40,225 bases of DNA from Klebsormidium nitens (Eukaryota; Streptophyta; Klebsormidiophyceae; Klebsormidiales; Klebsormidiaceae), in NCBI GenBank assembly GCA_000708835.1, contig DF236958.1, positions 434,000 through 474,224 on the forward strand. The letters are read 5' to 3'. Shown here one piece after another: positions 9,001 to 20,706 of this stretch; the first letter of the stretch is position 1; every line of letters begins with the position of its first letter. Below the pieces are notes generated by a model. The model did not search any database. It saw only the letters and a program-made list of their open reading frames with translations, and was not told where the DNA came from. The translations under genes and the position numbers were made by a program.

Positions 9001-11859
9001 CCAGGCTACCAATTGCAGCGGTTTGCGTGAAACCTGTCACGGAGTTTGCGAGCGGAGCACTTGTGTGCACGAAAAATTGGTGCGACATCCGTGCACGGTC
9101 AGTGACGTCACCAGCAAAACCTTCAGACTCAGGCCGTCAATTACCGTTAAGCGAAGCTAAGGGCGGTAGCAGCCTTTATGACGTCACTAATCGTGCAAGA
9201 CAAGGCAGCTCCGATATCGTGCATACCATTAAGATCGTCGGCGACTTCGTACAGGTTTCACGCACACCGCTAACCGACTGCGTTCTTACTCCCTTGCTCG
9301 CCGTTGTTTCCGACTGCGTTCTTACTGCTTCTATGCTTCCAAAGATTGCATGGTGCGTTCTCCTCGCATGTTCCGAACAGCGTCACGTTGACCGTAGAGC
9401 TGTTCGGAAAGGTGTTATTTCCATCTGGAGTCTCCCCCACTCTGTGCTCAATTTTCGAAAATAATAGCAGACAATGGTAGATTTAAAGGCTCTCTCCAGG
9501 CCCGTGGTATTCCCGGGTGGCAAACGCCGACCTTGGAGAGTTCCACCGTATGTTTGGAGTTGACGTGTGGCGCTGTCCTCGCAGGCGACCCGCCCGAGTG
9601 CGGAGCAGGTGCTGGGCATGCCCATCGTGCAGGCGCACATGGCGCTCGCGCCGCCGCTGTCGGTGCCAACATCCGATGGCAAGCCGATGCCCAACCCCAT
9701 GCTGGCCACCATCCAAGGTCGGCCCGCCTCTCGACGTAATCAAGTCTGAGCTTGTAACGAACGAAAGATAGGGACTGCGCGCCGCTCACTATCTGAGAAC
9801 TATCGGTTCCGCACTTACGCTTATACCTTCAAATGGTTTTAGATCGCTGCCATATCCTCGGTTAAAAACCTGCAACGCTCCACAATGTACTCACAAGGCA
9901 AGCTTTGTGGAACTTCTCTCTGGAAGATTTCCTCCTTTTGAGAGGGGCAGTTTTTCTCTGCCATTGACATGCAAAGGGTGATTGCGGGTGGATAGCTGTG
10001 ATGTCACTCCAGGCGTTTCGGGTTCGAAGCCGTCTTCCTTGGTGTGTGCAGTCCCCCAAAACCTGCGCCTTCTGAAGGCGAAGCTGCCCCGTCCCGCCTA
10101 TCCCAGCAGCGCGCCTTCGACCGCTCCCCCCTCGCGGCCGCCCCTGCCGCCCTCCGCGCCCGCCCCCAGCGCCCTTTCGCGGCAGCCGGTCAACGTCGGG
10201 GGCAGACTGCCCGGTAAGCCGCCCGGAAGACTGAGGGTCCTCGAAGTCGAGCATCCGCTTTGAGAAACCGAGCGACTTGAGCGGGTATCGTGAGGATCCT
10301 GCCCTCCTCTGCTGGAACTTCAAGACGGCTCGCTAGGATCGTCATCTTTTACGTTGCCGACCACTGAAGGTCGAAAGGCGGTGTTTGAACGCTGCAAGTC
10401 TTGAGAATCCACTTCGAGCTCCGGACCCGATCTTTTGAGCATGATTAACCCTGAGCACAAAGTTAGACCGACCACTTTGTTGTCCGGCCCATCCCCTCAC
10501 GATCATAGGAATGGTCTTTGAAGACGTGGCGTTCTTGCGTCTGTCGACGGCTTCAGAAACCTTTACCCCCCTCCTCGTGTTGCAGCCATTGCGAGCGGTC
10601 GATTGTACCAGGGCCCTTCCCCGGGCGCTGGGCGGCCGCCGGCCGGTCCGGCGCAGCCCGCTCTCCGGAACAGCCCCTCCCGCCACGCCGCCCCGCCGCA
10701 GCCGGCGGCAAGCCCAGGCAAGCGCCGGTTACCCTCTCCCAGCACACCGAACGGCTTGCGTCGTACCACAACCAGGCCCATTTATTTACACGACAAAATG
10801 CATGACGAACGCTCGTAAACCGGCTCCGAGCAATCCCACTCAGAGAGCGATCTAAGCTCGCGAGCTCTTGTCGAAGACTTAAGTGCAGCCCCTGCATAGT
10901 CAACCGCACCAGCTCCTGATCGCTGAGAGAACGAATAAGCAGGGCGAAGCTCCTACGGACTCCGACGGAGGGTTAAAAAACGGTGGCTGACGTCATCGGG
11001 CGGTGATGTCCTGCAGCGGGCGGTGCGCGGCGGCCTTCCGACCAGTTGGGCGTGATGCCGGGCAAGGACGTGCCGGGGCTGCCCGCCGGGTACAACCCGT
11101 ACGCCAAACCGGGGACCAAGAATGGGCCCTATGCGAAGAGCCCGTACGCACAGGGAGCCACTCGGTAAGCGGAGGCGCGCCTCGGGGCAACGAAACGCGG
11201 GACGACGGGGTCATGATGCTGGATATTCTGGCAGCCGTGGGAGCAAAAGAGCTTGACCGACTTTGACGATTCATGTTTCAAGTGGCGACAATAGAAACCT
11301 CAATTCGACCAATTTTGAAGTTGAAAGCTTCACGGGAAGACGTTACACGGCACAACGTTTCTGAAACCATTGGCCATATCTCCGGTGCAGGAATCCTTAC
11401 AAGCGTGCGCCCTCAAACGTCAGCCGCGCCCCGGCAGCGGCGGGGAGTGCTTACGGAGCGGCGCCGGCGGCTCGGCAGCCGTCCCCGCGCTTGGCAGGAG
11501 TGGTGGGCAAGGCGACGGGGGCCAGGGCGCAGGTGGGCCGGTCGGGCCGGGAAATCCCCCACGTACTCCGCTGATCCTGTTGCCTTTGTGATTCTGTTGG
11601 CATCTCGTCCCTCATGACAGGTCCGGCTAATAAGTTTGAAAGCGATGCGCCTTCCGTGCGGTAGCTGTTTGCGAATGGCAAGACGGTGGCAAATGAATCA
11701 ACAGGCTGCTGAGATGCGGTCGGCTTCTGGTGTGTGCAGAACGGCGGCTACAGCCGGCAACCGAGCAGCCGCGGTCAGCCGCAGCAGCCGGGCGCGCCAC
11801 AGAGGCAACAAGCGCCGGCCGCAGTCCCCCCCGGGAGGATGGCGGGCAGATTCTACTAA
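6045..11859 (+). CDS. NIMA-related (NEK-family) serine/threonine protein kinase
   Basis: Twelve exons: 6045-6197, 6912-7063, 7608-7715, 8105-8237, 8475-8597, 8898-8984, 9585-9717, 10052-10213, 10586-10717, 11017-11164, 11391-11532, 11740-11859; 530 residues. The kinase domain spans roughly 13-270: GKGSYGSV glycine loop, AIKE lysine, [10 protein letters not shown] catalytic loop, GDLGVAK (DLG rather than DFG), GTPHYMPPE (PPE in place of APE), [13 protein letters not shown]. The exon 6-7 block ([14 protein letters not shown], then ATRPS) is typical of NEKs. The remaining 260 residues are Pro/Ala/Gln/Gly-rich and without domains. NEKs act in cell-cycle, microtubule and ciliary control, and algal members include deflagellation and ciliary-length kinases. 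Which one this is cannot be told here. ATG 6045 is preferred; the frame is open further upstream but without another ATG. Intron 9 has a GC donor. Confidence 0.9.
9274..9409. repeat. Short direct and inverted repeats inside kinase intron 6
   Basis: A 17-base direct repeat, CCGACTGCGTTCTTACT, occurs at 9274-9290 and 9310-9326. Just after it lies an 11-base perfect inverted repeat (TTCCGAACAGC at 9371-9381 and its complement at 9399-9409, 17-base loop). Both sit within the 600-base intron 6. No function is evident. Confidence 0.6.
10718..11016 (+). other. GC-AG intron (intron 9 of the kinase gene)
   Basis: The exon 9/intron junction reads CCCAG|GCAAGC, the consensus of the rare GC donor class, and the intron ends CTGCAG. 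Splicing here keeps phase 1 on both sides (G|CG) and joins two Pro/Gly/Ala-rich segments. Reading on instead reaches a TAA at 10816-10818 after about 33 codons of different character. The downstream exon ([17 protein letters not shown]) is clearly coding and needs this phase. Confidence 0.7.
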
Positions 11860-13405
11860 GCCATTTAGCCGTGTCAGCGTTGAGTAAGGAGGAACGGAGG
11901 GCGATCATGTGAGAACCATAAGAGGAAGTAGTGGGGAATCCAAAATCCTAGAGCCCGCCCTTTTTGGGGATGCTCAATTGCTTTATAGCTTAAAGGTCAA
12001 ATCTGAAAGCATAGCGAACAGAACTGAGTTTATGGTTCCTAATTGGCAGATAGAACTGACTTGTACATACTACAGGTGACAGCACCAGGTGCTTACATTA
12101 CGAACGTGTCCAGAGAGAGCAAAGCCAAGATGCCATGCACGCAGCCAGCAAGCTGAGTCCGAGGAGGCTAAAGATCAACAGTGCCAACATATTGAACTCA
12201 AGAGCTAGCTAGGTTTCAAGGTGTAATTGCACTTCGAAGCCAGGCTTTGCCAGGTCTTGACTCATAAGTTGTGTTCTAGTAGCCCCTATGTACAGTTGGA
12301 CTGCTGGCCATCCGGAAACCGTGATGGATATGCCTTGAAAGCAGGGCCTCCTTATTGAAACTTGCGAGGCTGGCAACGATTGACGTATATCTTCTAGTTT
12401 GCAAGCTGTGCATGTGTCGGTCTGTTCTGGTCATAAACCCGAGCTGGCCATGCCAACTGAGAGTAGGTAAACTGGACAATGGTTGGGCACCGGGTGCATA
12501 TTGTCCGTGGATACAATCGTGCTAGGATTTCTGAAAATCTTGAGCAATTATGTAAATATTGCTGAATGCCAATTCGAGTGTTGTGTGCATCACATGGCGC
12601 ATGCTGGGATTATTACCTTAGCCGACCACGGCTCCGAACCGACGTTCAATAAATCATCTAATCTAAATATCTAGACTTGAATATTATCCTAGGCCTATAA
12701 AAGAATAACATAACTGCAGGCCGTCATGTTTCCAGTCGCAACTTTTAGCTCATGGAAGTTGCTTGAATCTGAATTGCAGCATAAAATGTGCGGATACATG
12801 CAACCATGTATCTACACATGTGGCAAAATCATGCAAGGCAACATGTAGACCAAGCGGCCGTCGCCTTGTCCATGCAGCTCGAGATTTGCATATGCTCCCT
12901 ATGAGCGATGTGCAATTTCGAGTCTCCAAAGGAGCACAGTGCTCTGCTGTGTCGTGGTATGCATCCATGGACTGCAGTCACATAGCGGCCTGGTTTCGAT
13001 TATGCTGTCAACTTACTAAAGATGCAAGACGAGCTACTATACAAACGGCAAGGTAAGCAACTTGCACAATTCAACATCGCTGGGTTCACCACTTTTCGCA
13101 GATTGCCTGAACCAACCTAAGTTCGCAGGTGCCAGCATTATTGCAAGCTCCAATTGTGACGGAGAAGAAATAATCATGCCGTAGCTGCTCGACCCTGGCT
13201 ATAGGCATAACAGCATGCAATCACAGTCTCTTTGCTCCTTGAGAATATAGTCTATCAAATATATGCAGCCTCACAATCTACTGAGAAGCCCTGATTAGAT
13301 GCACCTTTGAAGAAGGTATGTCAATAGCATCATCTACCGCACGTGCCAATAATGAATCAATGGATTCTGTTTGCATGCTCCGTGCTGCTGGGCAGATCAA
13401 CATGC
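11860..13405. other. Convergent intergenic stretch, kinase / cytochrome c
   Basis: This 1.5 kb lies between two converging genes, so it holds both 3' untranslated regions. It is AT-richer than the exons. An AATAAA sits at 12648-12653. No open frame with coding character and no RNA gene was found. Confidence 0.5.
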
Positions 13406-14748
13406 CTATGCAGTTGCCTCCTTCAAGTACGCAATCAGATCTGCTCTATCCTTTGGCTTCTTGAGTCCTGGAAACACCATTTTTGTGCCTGCCAAGAAGC
13501 GGATAGAAACAGCGATGCTCTTAGTGCCTCCGTCAAAAGAATGTCCTTCAAACATCAGAGGTAAAAGCTGGACTTCCATGACCCGGGTTTATACCTGGAC
13601 CCAACCTGCCTTCTCACAGATCAAAAGCACATAGAACGGGCTGCGAAAAAATGGCCTGAAAGGATGAAAACAATCAACTCCTCTGAGCTTTTTGCATAGC
13701 ATCTTAGCTGCTTGTGAAACCCAAGCTAAAAATTTCAAACATTTGCCACCGATTGCTGAGCAACCACTGTCGTCTTTTCATGTTCTTTGCGAGTGTTCTT
13801 TTCCAGGCTGTCTCAACTTTTCCCAGTGTGCCACGTACTGTAAGTAGCGAGCTCATGAAGAAGTGCCGCTGGCTGATTGACAGGGGGCTTACCTGGGATG
13901 TACTTCTTTGGATTCAACAGATACTCGTAAAGTGTTTCCTCTTTCCACTCCACAGCCTTGCTCTTGTTGGCAGCTGAGTAAGAGTAGCCAGCTGCTGTGC
14001 CAGAAGTTCTGCCGAACAGGCCTCCTAGATTTGGGCCTGACATCGCAAAGAGCAAAAGATCGGCATGTTGCTGGAGAAAAGCGCTGATAATGCTTCCATA
14101 CGCAAACAACAGAACATCTTTCTGATGTAAGACAGCACTGACCATCTCAGAAGCAGACATATGGACTCAAGAACACAAAGATCTCAACCACCAAAGCGGA
14201 CAGGTTCGAGTGCAAGTGCATGCATACCTTGCTTGTGACCTCCACCTTTCTGCAGCAGGAAAGCAAGCAAATTTTTTGATCAGTTGTCAACAGAGTAGAA
14301 CGACACAGAAACTCAAAATCATGATAAGCACAAATCATTCGTCACACAAAACATGCTGCACAGGACCTTCATACCAAGCACAGCCACTAGAACTAGAGAA
14401 GTAATCTACAAAAGCGGAAAGATCCAGGAGTGTTGATCATCTTACCTCAGCGACGTGACACTGCGCACACTTGGTCTGCACAGAACCAAGAGACTCAATC
14501 AGCTTTCTGGCTCATGCGATGCACCGGGGTTCACAACAAAACATGCATCTATTGAAGAGATAGATGTTAGCCAACAGGTTATGCAGACTCTTGCTATTGC
14601 AGCTTCGTGATCAAGGTGTCCCCGGTTACATCCACTGACCACAACATTGAGAGATCACCATCGCGTCAGTTCAGCTCACCTTAAAAGTCTTTCCACCTGC
14701 TGTTGAATCGCCTGCTGGGGCTTTCGACCAATCAATATTGTCCCCCAT
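13406..14748 (-). CDS. Cytochrome c (mitochondrial, plant type)
   Basis: Soluble haem protein of the mitochondrial intermembrane space that carries electrons from complex III to complex IV. Five minus-strand exons in order: 14748-14680, 14475-14446, 14249-14228, 14036-13893, 13488-13406; 115 residues. The N-terminal extension ([14 protein letters not shown]) is typical of plant cytochrome c. The haem site CAQCH is at 26-30 with His30 as axial ligand, and Met92 in GTKMVFPG is the other ligand. [23 protein letters not shown] and [12 protein letters not shown] are near-universal in plants. The second and third exons are only 30 and 22 bases, and gene-prediction programs will easily miss them. 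The first of these carries the whole haem-binding motif. Length matches the plant family (about 112). The gene is divergent from the aldo/keto reductase. Confidence 0.95.
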
Positions 14749-15090
14749 GCTGCCCCCAGAGTTGTTCGATCCTCACAGTCCCGAAACGAAAGATCTGATC
14801 TAGCACTCCACTTGCAGAGGAACACGCGCTGTCAAAGCTTCTGTGCTTGAACTTCCGAATCCTGATGTTCCTGTTAGCAAGCTGGTGCACAGACGCGCTG
14901 ATCAGTGATCCGGATTCGCCTTCCTAGCTTTGCAGGCAGCGCGCCTAGTGGCTGGTTTGGCAGAACTAGAGCGAGTCACGATGCAGAGTGACGTGGCAGT
15001 GTCTGCGACAAAAGTGTAACTCTTGCAGCGTTACCACATGACAATCCTTCACCGCTTACCACTGCGAAGCTGCAAAAAGTGGCGGTCATC
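14749..15090. promoter_or_regulatory. Divergent promoter region, cytochrome c / aldo-keto reductase
   Basis: Only 342 bases separate the start codon of cytochrome c from the first in-frame ATG of the reductase, so both promoters must overlap or share this spacer. TGACGTGGCA at 14989-14998 contains the ACGTGGC core of plant G-box/ABRE elements bound by bZIP factors, plus the TGACG half-site. No convincing TATA box is seen for either gene. That the element is used is inference. Confidence 0.45.
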
Positions 15091-18000
15091 ATGGACGCAG
15101 CGTGGCAAGCCTTACTGGCAGAGGTTTTCATTGTCCACAGATTTCGTAATTTCTTGATGATGTCCGCCACAAGCCGGCTCCAGTTTCTTCCTGCAGCCTC
15201 CTGTGTTTCCTGCTGGCTGCAGCAAACCTGCGCACAAAAGCAAGGCCTTCAATCAGGCAGATCACACTGGTATAGTAGCACTCAAGGGATTAACAGGTGG
15301 CGAGAGTCAGTGACGCGGGGTGCGCGCTTCAGCTCAGGTGTTGCGGGAGTCACCTGCGCAGCCATGAAGTACAACAACCTAGGATGGTCGGACGTGAGGG
15401 TCTCTGAGGTGAGCATTGGCCTGCTGCATCGACAAAGTACAATGCTGTGGTGGTACAGACTCCCAACCTCCTCACAAGTCTGTGACTACCTTAAGAAATG
15501 CTTGATACAACTTGTAAGACAACTTTGTGATCCAGAACAAGCACAACTAGAATGATGTATGGTGATGTCGCAGCATGGGCTCAAACGCTATGCATCAAAC
15601 CCCCCACGTTTTGATCCTCAAGTTGTCCTGGACATTGCCAGCCAGCGGGGCGACCTGTCTGGAGTGGTGCATTCATCTGACCTTTGATCTTGTTATCCTG
15701 AAGGCCTGCTTTGGCGTGATGACTTTTGGGAACCAGACGGGGGAGGAGCAGGCACATGAGCTGCTCGACTATGCTCAGTCGCGGGGAGTCAACTTCTTTG
15801 GTGAGAGTACAGTTGGCGCCTGTTGCCTTGAACTTGCGAAGCAGCCCCAATATACGCCGTCAACTCATACAAGTTGCTTTTGCTCTTGATGGTTGCTCTG
15901 CTGCCTCTGTAGGCAGTCTGATTGGGGGCGACAGGCCTACCTTCACAGAGAAACTCGTGTCTCTGAGCGTGGGACAGTACAAGATTGGCTGTGGAGGCGA
16001 CGTACTTTAAAAGTTGCTTTGTTCTTGTGGTGACGGTGCAGACACTGCGGAGATGTACAGCGCCCCCATGTCTGAAGAAACTGCGGGCAAGTCCGAAGAG
16101 ATCCTGGGCACCTGGCTCAAGCGACAACCACGGGACAAGGCGATTGTGGCAACCAAGGTGAGAAACTTGTGCTGTAGAGATCTGTCCAACAGTCCATCAA
16201 CGATCAATGGAATGTCTGAAAGAGACCTTCCGATGCAAAGACTCTTTTGAGCCCCAGCCAATGGTCCAAGGAAGGACTTTTTTCAGCCAGGCCCCGTTTG
16301 AAAGAACTCAATTGCATCCATCAATCTTTTGGCCCAAGGAGATTCGTTTTTCTGTTCCGTCTTGATTGGACAAGCAGGAATGCGACGGGATCAAAATTGT
16401 GGCTCTTCTTTGAGAACGCGGTGTCTTGCAGATTGCTGGTTACACTCCCTCTACCTGGGTGCCTGGCAACCGGAAGGTTCCACGCGATCCAACTCGGCAA
16501 CCCGCGCGCCTGGATCGAGACTCTATTTTTGCTGCAATCAAGGGGAGCTTGCGGCGCCTGCAAACTGACTACGTGGATCTGTACCAACTGCATTGGCCAG
16601 ACAGGTAGACACGGGGCCAGGCAGTTGGCTGGACCAACATTAATTGTCCCAGACCCCCAAAAGGGATGTAGGCGAACGCACAACAGGAAATGTAGACAAC
16701 TATGCCTGCTTGAGCCATCTTACTTGCTAGTACCATGAACAAGTCTTTTCACATTTTATGGACGCATTGAAAATATATTGTTGCGAGAAGACTTCAGGGC
16801 CAATTGCCGTCCAGCCCTGTCAAGCTTGCTTTAAGATAGATAGGGGTGCTCCTTGAATGCGCAGGTACGCACCCATCTTCGGCCAGACTGTTTATGACCC
16901 GAAGCAGGAGAGGCCGGACGCGGTGCCGTTTGAGGAGACCGTGGAAGCACTGGGAGTCCTGATCAAAGGTGGGCACGCTCGTCGGTGGGTGTCATCAGCG
17001 GAGTGATCCATGCCGGTAGGCCGTATCCCGCCCGTGATTTTGAGCTCACCTTAACACAAACTAAGGTGGAAGGCACAGTGGCAGCATCAGGCTGGATTGG
17101 GGAGGGCATCTACCTAAGTTGAAGTCGTGAATGTCAGCAATAGAGCGGGCATGATTCTGAGAGGCCACAGTCCAAACGGTTGAAGTCAAGATACGACTCC
17201 TTAGAACGGCCACAAAGCCCCAGTCAGTCACAACCGATCAGCGAAGCTAGATCTCGTTTACAAGCCATAAACTCGTCACCAAGCTGTGCTCTTCCCCGAA
17301 GTGAAGCCAGGCATCCTGCACGGAGGGGATTAATGCGTCCTTCGGTCGTGCGAGCCGCACTCGGCACAGCCGACGAGTAGCAGGCTCACGTCGCGTTCTG
17401 TTTCACACTTTTTGCAGAGGGCAAGATCCGGCATTGGGGCCTGTCCAACGAGACGACGTTCGGGGTCTGCCAGATGGTGGCAGCCGCAGACAAGCTGGGC
17501 GTGCCGCGCCCCGTCAGCATCCAAAACAGCTTCAGCCTCGTCCACAGGTGCGTGTCGCGCCGCACGCAGCACACAGCGAGGTTGTCGGCTTCCTAAACCA
17601 GGGCTTAAGTCTAAGCGCTGTGGTATATGTTCCGAATTGCCTTCTGGACACAACGCAAGGCCGTTTCGTCGGTTGAATAGTCGTTGTTCCCTTTTTACTT
17701 GTCCTCAGCCGCCTCGATACGAGGCTTCGCAATTTTCATTGAGCAGTTAGCGGCCCGGCCTTTTCTGCGCAGGTCGTTCGAGACGGAGCTGGCGGAGGCG
17801 TGCGCGCCGTCCCACTTCAACATCGGGCTTCTCCCGTGGAGCCCCCTGGCCGGCGGTGAGTGAAAGCAAGTGAAAGGATGACGGCCCGTCTAACCATTCT
17901 CCATGGTCACCTTTTGACCCGTAAGAAACAGCAGAAAGCTGAGGGACGCGAGTGTGCCTCTAACTCGTGCCTCAAATGCGATTCGGCCAACGATCGCCAC

Positions 18001-19630
18001 GACAGAAGTAGGTCAAAGTCAGGCTTGTACTTTTTTGAACGGGAGGACTCGACCCTTTCTTTCCTGAACCCTCTTTCTCGCCCCTACCCTGTCCCACGCT
18101 TTCAAACTTTCTTACAGTGTCTCGTTCGAAGAACTACTGAGGCACTCTTTCCGCACCCAGAATCCGCCAGCTGTCAGCTGCTCTGCCCGCAGGTGCTCTG
18201 ACCGGCAAGTACCTGGACGGCGGCAAGCCGGCGGGGGCCCGTTTCACCGACTTCTCCGACTACATGCGCCGCTTCCAGGCGGACCCCACCATGCACGCCG
18301 CCCGTCAGTACGCTGAGCTTGCCAAGTCCATAGGTGAGCATAACACCAGGTCCAACCCTTCTCGCTTAACAGAATGCAAAGGCCGGTGTATTTAAGTTCT
18401 CTGGTCCTCACAGCTTCGCTTCTTCAGGGACTTGCCTGATTGACCCGCCTTGCCCCTCGATTTGCTGTTAGCTAAATAAATCTAGGGTCTTGGACGTCCG
18501 TGCGTGCATGCCCGTTTCGGTTACCCAACAGGGTTCCTTTCGTCCGAGTATTAGGGACAACAAGGTGCCGGAGAAGCTCAGCATAGCACAGTGGTACGCT
18601 TACTATCTAAAGCCTCAGGTTGCGGCTCCGACTCGGCAAAGGCCGTGTTCCTTGCGGTCCTTTCGCAGAGGGGCGAACATAGATTTTTAGTGCGTTCGCT
18701 TAAGGCGACGTTCCGTAAGTTCGAACCCGTCTGCGCGGACCTCAGAAGTGTCAAAAAGTATTTGACTCGGATACTTCGACGCTTTGCAGCAAAGGTCCTC
18801 GGAATCGCCCAGCTATGAGTATTTACCACGAGCTTGCAACTTCGTCAGCTTGTTGAGATGCCGTACATGACGTCTTCAAATCATAACCGACCGCCAAGTG
18901 TGCAATAAGGACAGACTTTCGTTCAGCCCGTCGATCTCTCGCAAGTTTCGCGATCGACGGTAGAGCATACGAGTCACCGGCGACGGCTGACGGTTCGGCT
19001 TTTGCGTCAAGCTTTTTCTGAAACGGAACACCTCCCTCAATCCACCGCTAGAGCGTCGGCGTACGCTGTTGGCACTGTGTTTGACGGAGCGCTTCTCGTG
19101 CAGGCGTGTCCCCCACTGTTCTTGCGCTGGCGTGGTGCAAGTCGCGCTGGTTCGTGGCGTCTACCATCTTTGGGGCCACCTCCATGCAGCAGCTGCAGGA
19201 AGACCTGGGTGAGCCGCTGACGCCCACGCCAGCGTGCGTGCACACTTAGAGTGCTGCCGGAGCAATGGCTTCCGACGTGTTTCTTGCAAGATGCCTTGAT
19301 CGCAGAGCCACGCAGCCGCTAGATTGTTTGTTTTCAGATCGAAGTTGGTATGAGCAGACTTGAGAGGCCATCCCGAGCTTACCTTGTTTTCCCGAAAGGA
19401 AATGTGTATCTTTTGGATTCTGAGGTGGCACGAGAGTTGCCGGTCTTCGTTGGTAAGGGAAGGATGGTCAGCACAGTGACGAGTTCCATTCTTAGCGGTC
19501 ACCTGCCTTGCTTCTCACCCGGTTCCTTGCTCTGCCCGCAGATGCCTTCGAGGTCGAGCTTTCCGACGAGGCGTTGCAGAAGATTGATGCCATCCATTTG
19601 CAGTCGAAGGACCCGTGCATGACGCTGTAA
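15091..19630 (+). CDS. Aldo/keto reductase, Tas type, with organellar presequence
   Basis: NADPH-dependent oxidoreductase with a TIM-barrel fold; the physiological substrate is unknown. Ten exons: 15091-15408, 15704-15800, 16042-16157, 16432-16604, 16865-16968, 17418-17547, 17773-17855, 18193-18333, 19104-19208, 19542-19630; 451 residues. The catalytic tetrad is present: Asp139 and Tyr144 (DTAEMY), Lys177 (VATK), His231 (QLHWPDR). [40 protein letters not shown] and [12 protein letters not shown] follow the bacterial Tas protein closely along its length. The core begins near residue 92 (MKYNNLGW). The preceding residues are rich in Ser, Arg, Gln and Cys and look like a transit peptide. Start choice is uncertain: ATG at 15091, or ATGs at 15157 and 15160 that would give a cleaner presequence ([16 protein letters not shown]). 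Targeting to plastid or mitochondrion cannot be decided. Confidence 0.92.
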
Positions 19631-20706
19631 TTTATTGAGTCTTCGAACTTGTTAGGCACGCTTGATGAGTAGGCCAGGAACAAACTTCGGCATATTGCCG
19701 AGAGTTGAGCTGCGCATTGCAGAGCTATAGCAGTTGGACCGCGGGATACCCACATTCCTCTGGGGAGGTATTGCAAGACGTGTTGTGCTAAAATAATTGC
19801 TCGATGACACAGAGTTTTAGTCCATTGCGAGATCACAAGATGCAATTTTGCCTTGAACATCGAACGATTGACAGTTCCTGCATGACGTCATGCACCTATT
19901 CAGCTAGAGACAACCATGTTGACCCAATATCACGTGTGGATGTATTGTCGCATATGTCTTTTTGTCGCAGGCCCGCGAGCGGGAAAATCCCATGAATGTA
20001 CTACTTAGTCTACGACCTAGTTGACTAGCCGCAGGTGCGGCCGGTCACAGAGCTGTCGTGCTTCTTCGCACGCGCATGATCTGTAAGCAGGAGTTTGATG
20101 TGAGCTTGCCACTGTGCGAATATATTTGCCATACGGCTAATTTAAGTACGATCACGTACATATCGTAGAGCTGGCAGCATTCTGTCGAGCTACATATACG
20201 AACCGCCATCAACTACATGATTCGAAGCTCAAGTGTACCAAAAATCCGTTGTATACTTCCACGCGCTTCGTCTATTCAGACCATGCCACATACTCTCGAG
20301 CAAAGCCTAGCATGCTTGAAAAACAGCACCCAGGCCCCGAGATGCATTCGGTGCAAGCAGGCACTTGCTATGCTCCTGATAATGTCCACGATTCCGTCAT
20401 TTATCCTATGGAATTTTTCCCTTGCATACTCAGAAACTTTCCTACCATGCTACTTTGCGTACCAGACTTTCGTCATCACCTGTTCGTCAGTTTACCTTGT
20501 CCAGCTTCTCACGACCACTCTACCTAGCTTAGTAAGGCCAAGGCCACAGCAACACGGTACAACCCGAAAACGCTCAAACTCTCCAACGTGCTAAGATTCA
20601 ACTCGAAAGATCAACATGCTCTCATGTGATCCAGGGTTGACCATAGAGACCTCCTGCCCCGCTCCTAGACTCTTGATCAAGACCGTCCACGATAGGCAAG
20701 CGGCTT
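19631..20706. other. Convergent intergenic stretch, aldo-keto reductase / Rieske-like gene
   Basis: About 1.1 kb between converging stop codons. It should contain both 3' untranslated regions. A TGACGTCA palindrome lies at 19883-19890. Overlapping frames at 20217-20594 have no recognisable content. No RNA gene was found. Confidence 0.5.

Noticed and set aside
10012-10035. GGTTCGAAGCC resembling a tRNA T-loop (plus strand, kinase intron 7)
   Set aside because: No matching A box, anticodon arm or acceptor stem could be found at the right distances.
18712-18740. GTTCGAACCC resembling a tRNA T-loop (aldo/keto reductase intron 8)
   Set aside because: The flanking bases do not pair as a T stem on either strand, and no other tRNA arms are visible.
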